Below are positions 62,970 to 64,000 of a stretch of 64,000 bases of DNA, piece by piece. This DNA comes from Hippophae tibetana. Taxonomy: Eukaryota; Streptophyta; Magnoliopsida; Rosales; Elaeagnaceae. The DNA lies in assembly GCA_037013495.1 (NCBI GenBank), contig CM072807.1:15441001-15505000 (forward strand), in the 5' to 3' direction. The position numbers were made by a program, and so were the translations under genes. Position 1 is the stretch's first letter. Every line of letters starts with the position of its first letter. Under the pieces are notes generated by a model. The model made no database searches, was not told the DNA's origin, and was given only the letters and a program-made list of their open reading frames with translations.

Positions 62970-64000
62970 TGATAAAATATTTAATTATTTTAATATTAAT
63001 ATTTTTTATTTGAAAAGTATCAATTTTCATCCTAATATATCATTTACTAAATAATTATCTAATATTAAAGGAATGGGGATGATTAGATGCCTTTCACCGT
63101 AAAAATGATATATTTTAGTTTTTTTTGTTTTTAGATATTACATTTTAAGTCTTTTATATTATAAAAGGATATATAAAAATTTAATTTTTTATACATACTT
63201 ATTATGTGTGTTTAATAAAAGGTATATGTTATTATTTAATAAAACAAGAAATATTAAGAACACAAAAAAAAATCACATATTTTTATAAACACATCACTTA
63301 TATTATGATAAATTATAGAATTATTTAAAAATAATAATAAAATGATTCATTTTTTTTAGATAATTATATCACGTCAAATCATATAAATCATATAGATGTA
63401 AATAATGTATAAATTTAAGTGTATGGATTTTTTTAGTATTAAGATCATTTATTTTTTCTCTTATTTTTGAATCTCAACTATTCATTTTATATAGAATAAA
63501 TTTGGTAATTTAAAGTTATTAATAAAAATTAATATTTTAACTTAAATATATGTATTGAATTTTACAAATAAAAATAAAAATAAATGGAAGATTATATTCC
63601 TTTTTCTACCGCAAGGAAATCAGTGGCAAACCTATATAGTCTTGTCAATATTTATCAGAAAAAATTGAGTAATATTAATACTAATTGGTTAAATTAAAAA
63701 ATATATATTAAATTAGACAAAATAAAAAATTAAATATTAAATTTATCAAATTAATACTTCAAATATTAGTAAAATTTAAAAATTAATGATTTCAAATTAA
63801 TTAAATGGGAGGAATTGAATAATCAAATTTGTAAAAATGAAAAAGTTAGAGTATTAAATTAGTGAAATTAATTTTTAAGGATTAACTCGATAAGGTCATA
63901 AAAAATGTGCAATAAATTAATCATTTCATCTATTAATTATTACGTTAAGATTTGATTTTTTTTTAAGTTTGATTCATGAAAAAAAAACATAAACCATATT
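62970..64000. repeat. Segmental duplication upstream of CRWN4, copy 2 (split)
   Basis: The first half of copy 1 aligns with about 62,970-63,235. The second half (AACTCGATAAGGTCATAAAAAATG ... AAACATAAACCATA) aligns with about 63,870-64,000. Some 630 bp of extra AT-rich DNA (63,236-63,869) separates the halves. The duplication runs off the window. Confidence 0.75.

Overview
The window is nuclear genomic DNA from a flowering plant, most likely a eudicot. It is very AT-rich, its real genes are split by short GT-AG introns, the two intact genes belong to plant-specific families, and most of the rest is decayed LTR retrotransposon sequence. I cannot name the species. There is no operon, CRISPR, rRNA or convincing tRNA signal.

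Layout: 1-15 kb is AT-rich intergenic DNA. It holds two copies of a roughly 420 bp LTR-like repeat in opposite orientation, a cluster of GATCGATC palindromes, a roughly 320 bp tandem duplication, a hAT-like non-autonomous element and the tail of a dead Ty1/copia element with its 3' LTR. At 18.57-19.67 kb on the minus strand lies an intact three-exon R2R3-MYB transcription factor gene of the RAX/MYB36/MYB68/MYB87 type (297 aa predicted). At 23.5-27.4 kb is a broken Ty1/copia element with PBS, gag, PR, INT, RT and RNase H remnants, cut by an LTR fragment at 27,436.

From 31.6 to 52 kb is a retrotransposon graveyard. It contains decayed ORFs resembling the extra 'putative gypsy-type transposon' (Transposase_28-like) proteins, each followed by its own tandem array (about 100-113 bp units at 35.3-36.0 kb; a regular 111 bp unit at 48.9-50.05 kb). 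It also contains a minus-strand Ty3/gypsy gag-protease region that is interrupted twice: by a nested block at about 37.8-45.05 kb and by a clean solo LTR at 46,117-47,928 with a 5 bp target-site duplication. The nested block holds Athila-like gag and RT, pieces of several LTRs and a large inverted repeat.

From 55.7 to 60.97 kb on the minus strand is an intact seven-coding-exon gene for a CRWN4/NMCP2-type nuclear-lamina-like coiled-coil protein (1,064 aa predicted). Upstream of it, 61.4-64 kb is AT-rich and shows a local segmental duplication and a 67 bp tandem duplication.

The two intact genes, a MYB regulator and a nuclear architecture protein, have no evident functional link. Both are read on the minus strand and are separated by about 36 kb of mobile-element debris. 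All splice sites and protein lengths were worked out by hand from the sequence and family knowledge; no transcript evidence was available.
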